Shown here: in pieces, positions 21,804 through 21,853 of the stretch
Layout: each line of letters starts with the position of its first letter
How positions within the stretch are numbered: position 1 is the stretch's first letter
NCBI GenBank assembly: GCA_910587835.1
Contig: CAJUNQ010000072.1
Coordinates: forward strand, 1 to 21,853
Direction: 5' to 3'
Source of the DNA: an uncultured Oscillospiraceae bacterium
GTDB lineage: Bacteria > Bacillota > Clostridia > Oscillospirales > Acutalibacteraceae
DNA length: 21,853 nucleotides
The notes under the pieces: generated by a model
Seen by the model: only the letters and a program-made list of their open reading frames with translations
Database searches by the model: none
What the model was told of the DNA's origin: nothing
Program-made: the position numbers and the translations under genes

Positions 21804-21853
21804 GACATGACATAAGCGATCAAGTGTGGTCGTTGCTGGAACCCCATTTACCA
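21785..21853 (+). CDS. IS5-like transposase, N-terminus only (runs off window)
   Basis: ATG at 21785 has AGGAGAGG 6-7 nt upstream. The 23 visible codons read MDASYHRHDISDQVWSLLEP and so on, matching the DLSDEQW-type opening of IS5-family (IS427-like) transposases. The left end of the insertion sequence is probably just after 21715, but its terminal inverted repeat cannot be fixed without the other end. Confidence 0.65.
   Translation, partial: MDASYHRHDISDQVWSLLEPHLP

Noticed and set aside
1..21853. CRISPR array, rRNA or prophage genes
   Set aside because: No regularly spaced short repeats, rRNA-like sequence or phage structural genes were recognised.

Overview
The window looks like an accessory region from an anaerobic, probably gut-associated Clostridia (Bacillota; Oscillospiraceae/Lachnospiraceae-like). 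The reasons are strong AGGAGG-type ribosome-binding sites, TGnTATAAT extended -10 promoters, a MobP3-like relaxase, a DUF6076 protein, and an aldo/keto reductase carrying two [4Fe-4S] motifs. No species can be named from sequence alone.

Layout. (1) 1-3.97 kb is an integrative mobilizable element (IME): the first codons of an integrase at the window edge, a relaxase, a MobC-like accessory protein, a possible oriT region, a HTH/replication-type protein and an excisionase-like protein (all minus strand), then a divergent DUF6076 gene. (2) 4.1-17.75 kb is a visibly more G+C-rich cargo block: MATE1/Cys-rich protein/SDR (minus operon), AKR-ferredoxin/MATE2 (plus operon), sugar O-acetyltransferase and an AlkZ-related-like gene (minus), DUF362 (minus), an MFS transporter (plus), a 54-aa small ORF and MATE3 (plus), then a divergent pair in which a second Cys-rich gene plus an AraC regulator (minus) face MATE4 (plus). 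(3) 18.00-18.05 kb is the 3' half of a tRNA-fMet-like gene followed by a terminator, best read as an attachment-site core. (4) 18.1-21.7 kb is a second, decayed copy of the same IME: integrase with a stop and a frameshift, relaxase with lost starts and a stop, and a mobC/DUF6076 deletion fusion. (5) The window ends in the start of an IS5-like transposase.

The 5' half of the tRNA is not present upstream of the 3' half. The simplest reading is therefore a tandem array: the left IME, carrying the export cargo, ends at the att core, and a degenerate relative begins there.

The cargo looks like a small-molecule handling and export island, with four MATE genes and one MFS gene alongside redox enzymes (AKR-Fd, SDR, DUF362) and an acetyltransferase. 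Two of the MATE genes are related and each sits next to a copy of the same small six-cysteine protein, a divergent relative of the C_GCAxxG_C_C family. Two intergenic regions share a TGTGGCRAAT..TAA-type motif and a third carries related sequences, suggesting common regulation. The substrate is unknown. MATE4 and the AraC gene carry frameshifts, so that end is either decaying or contains sequence errors.
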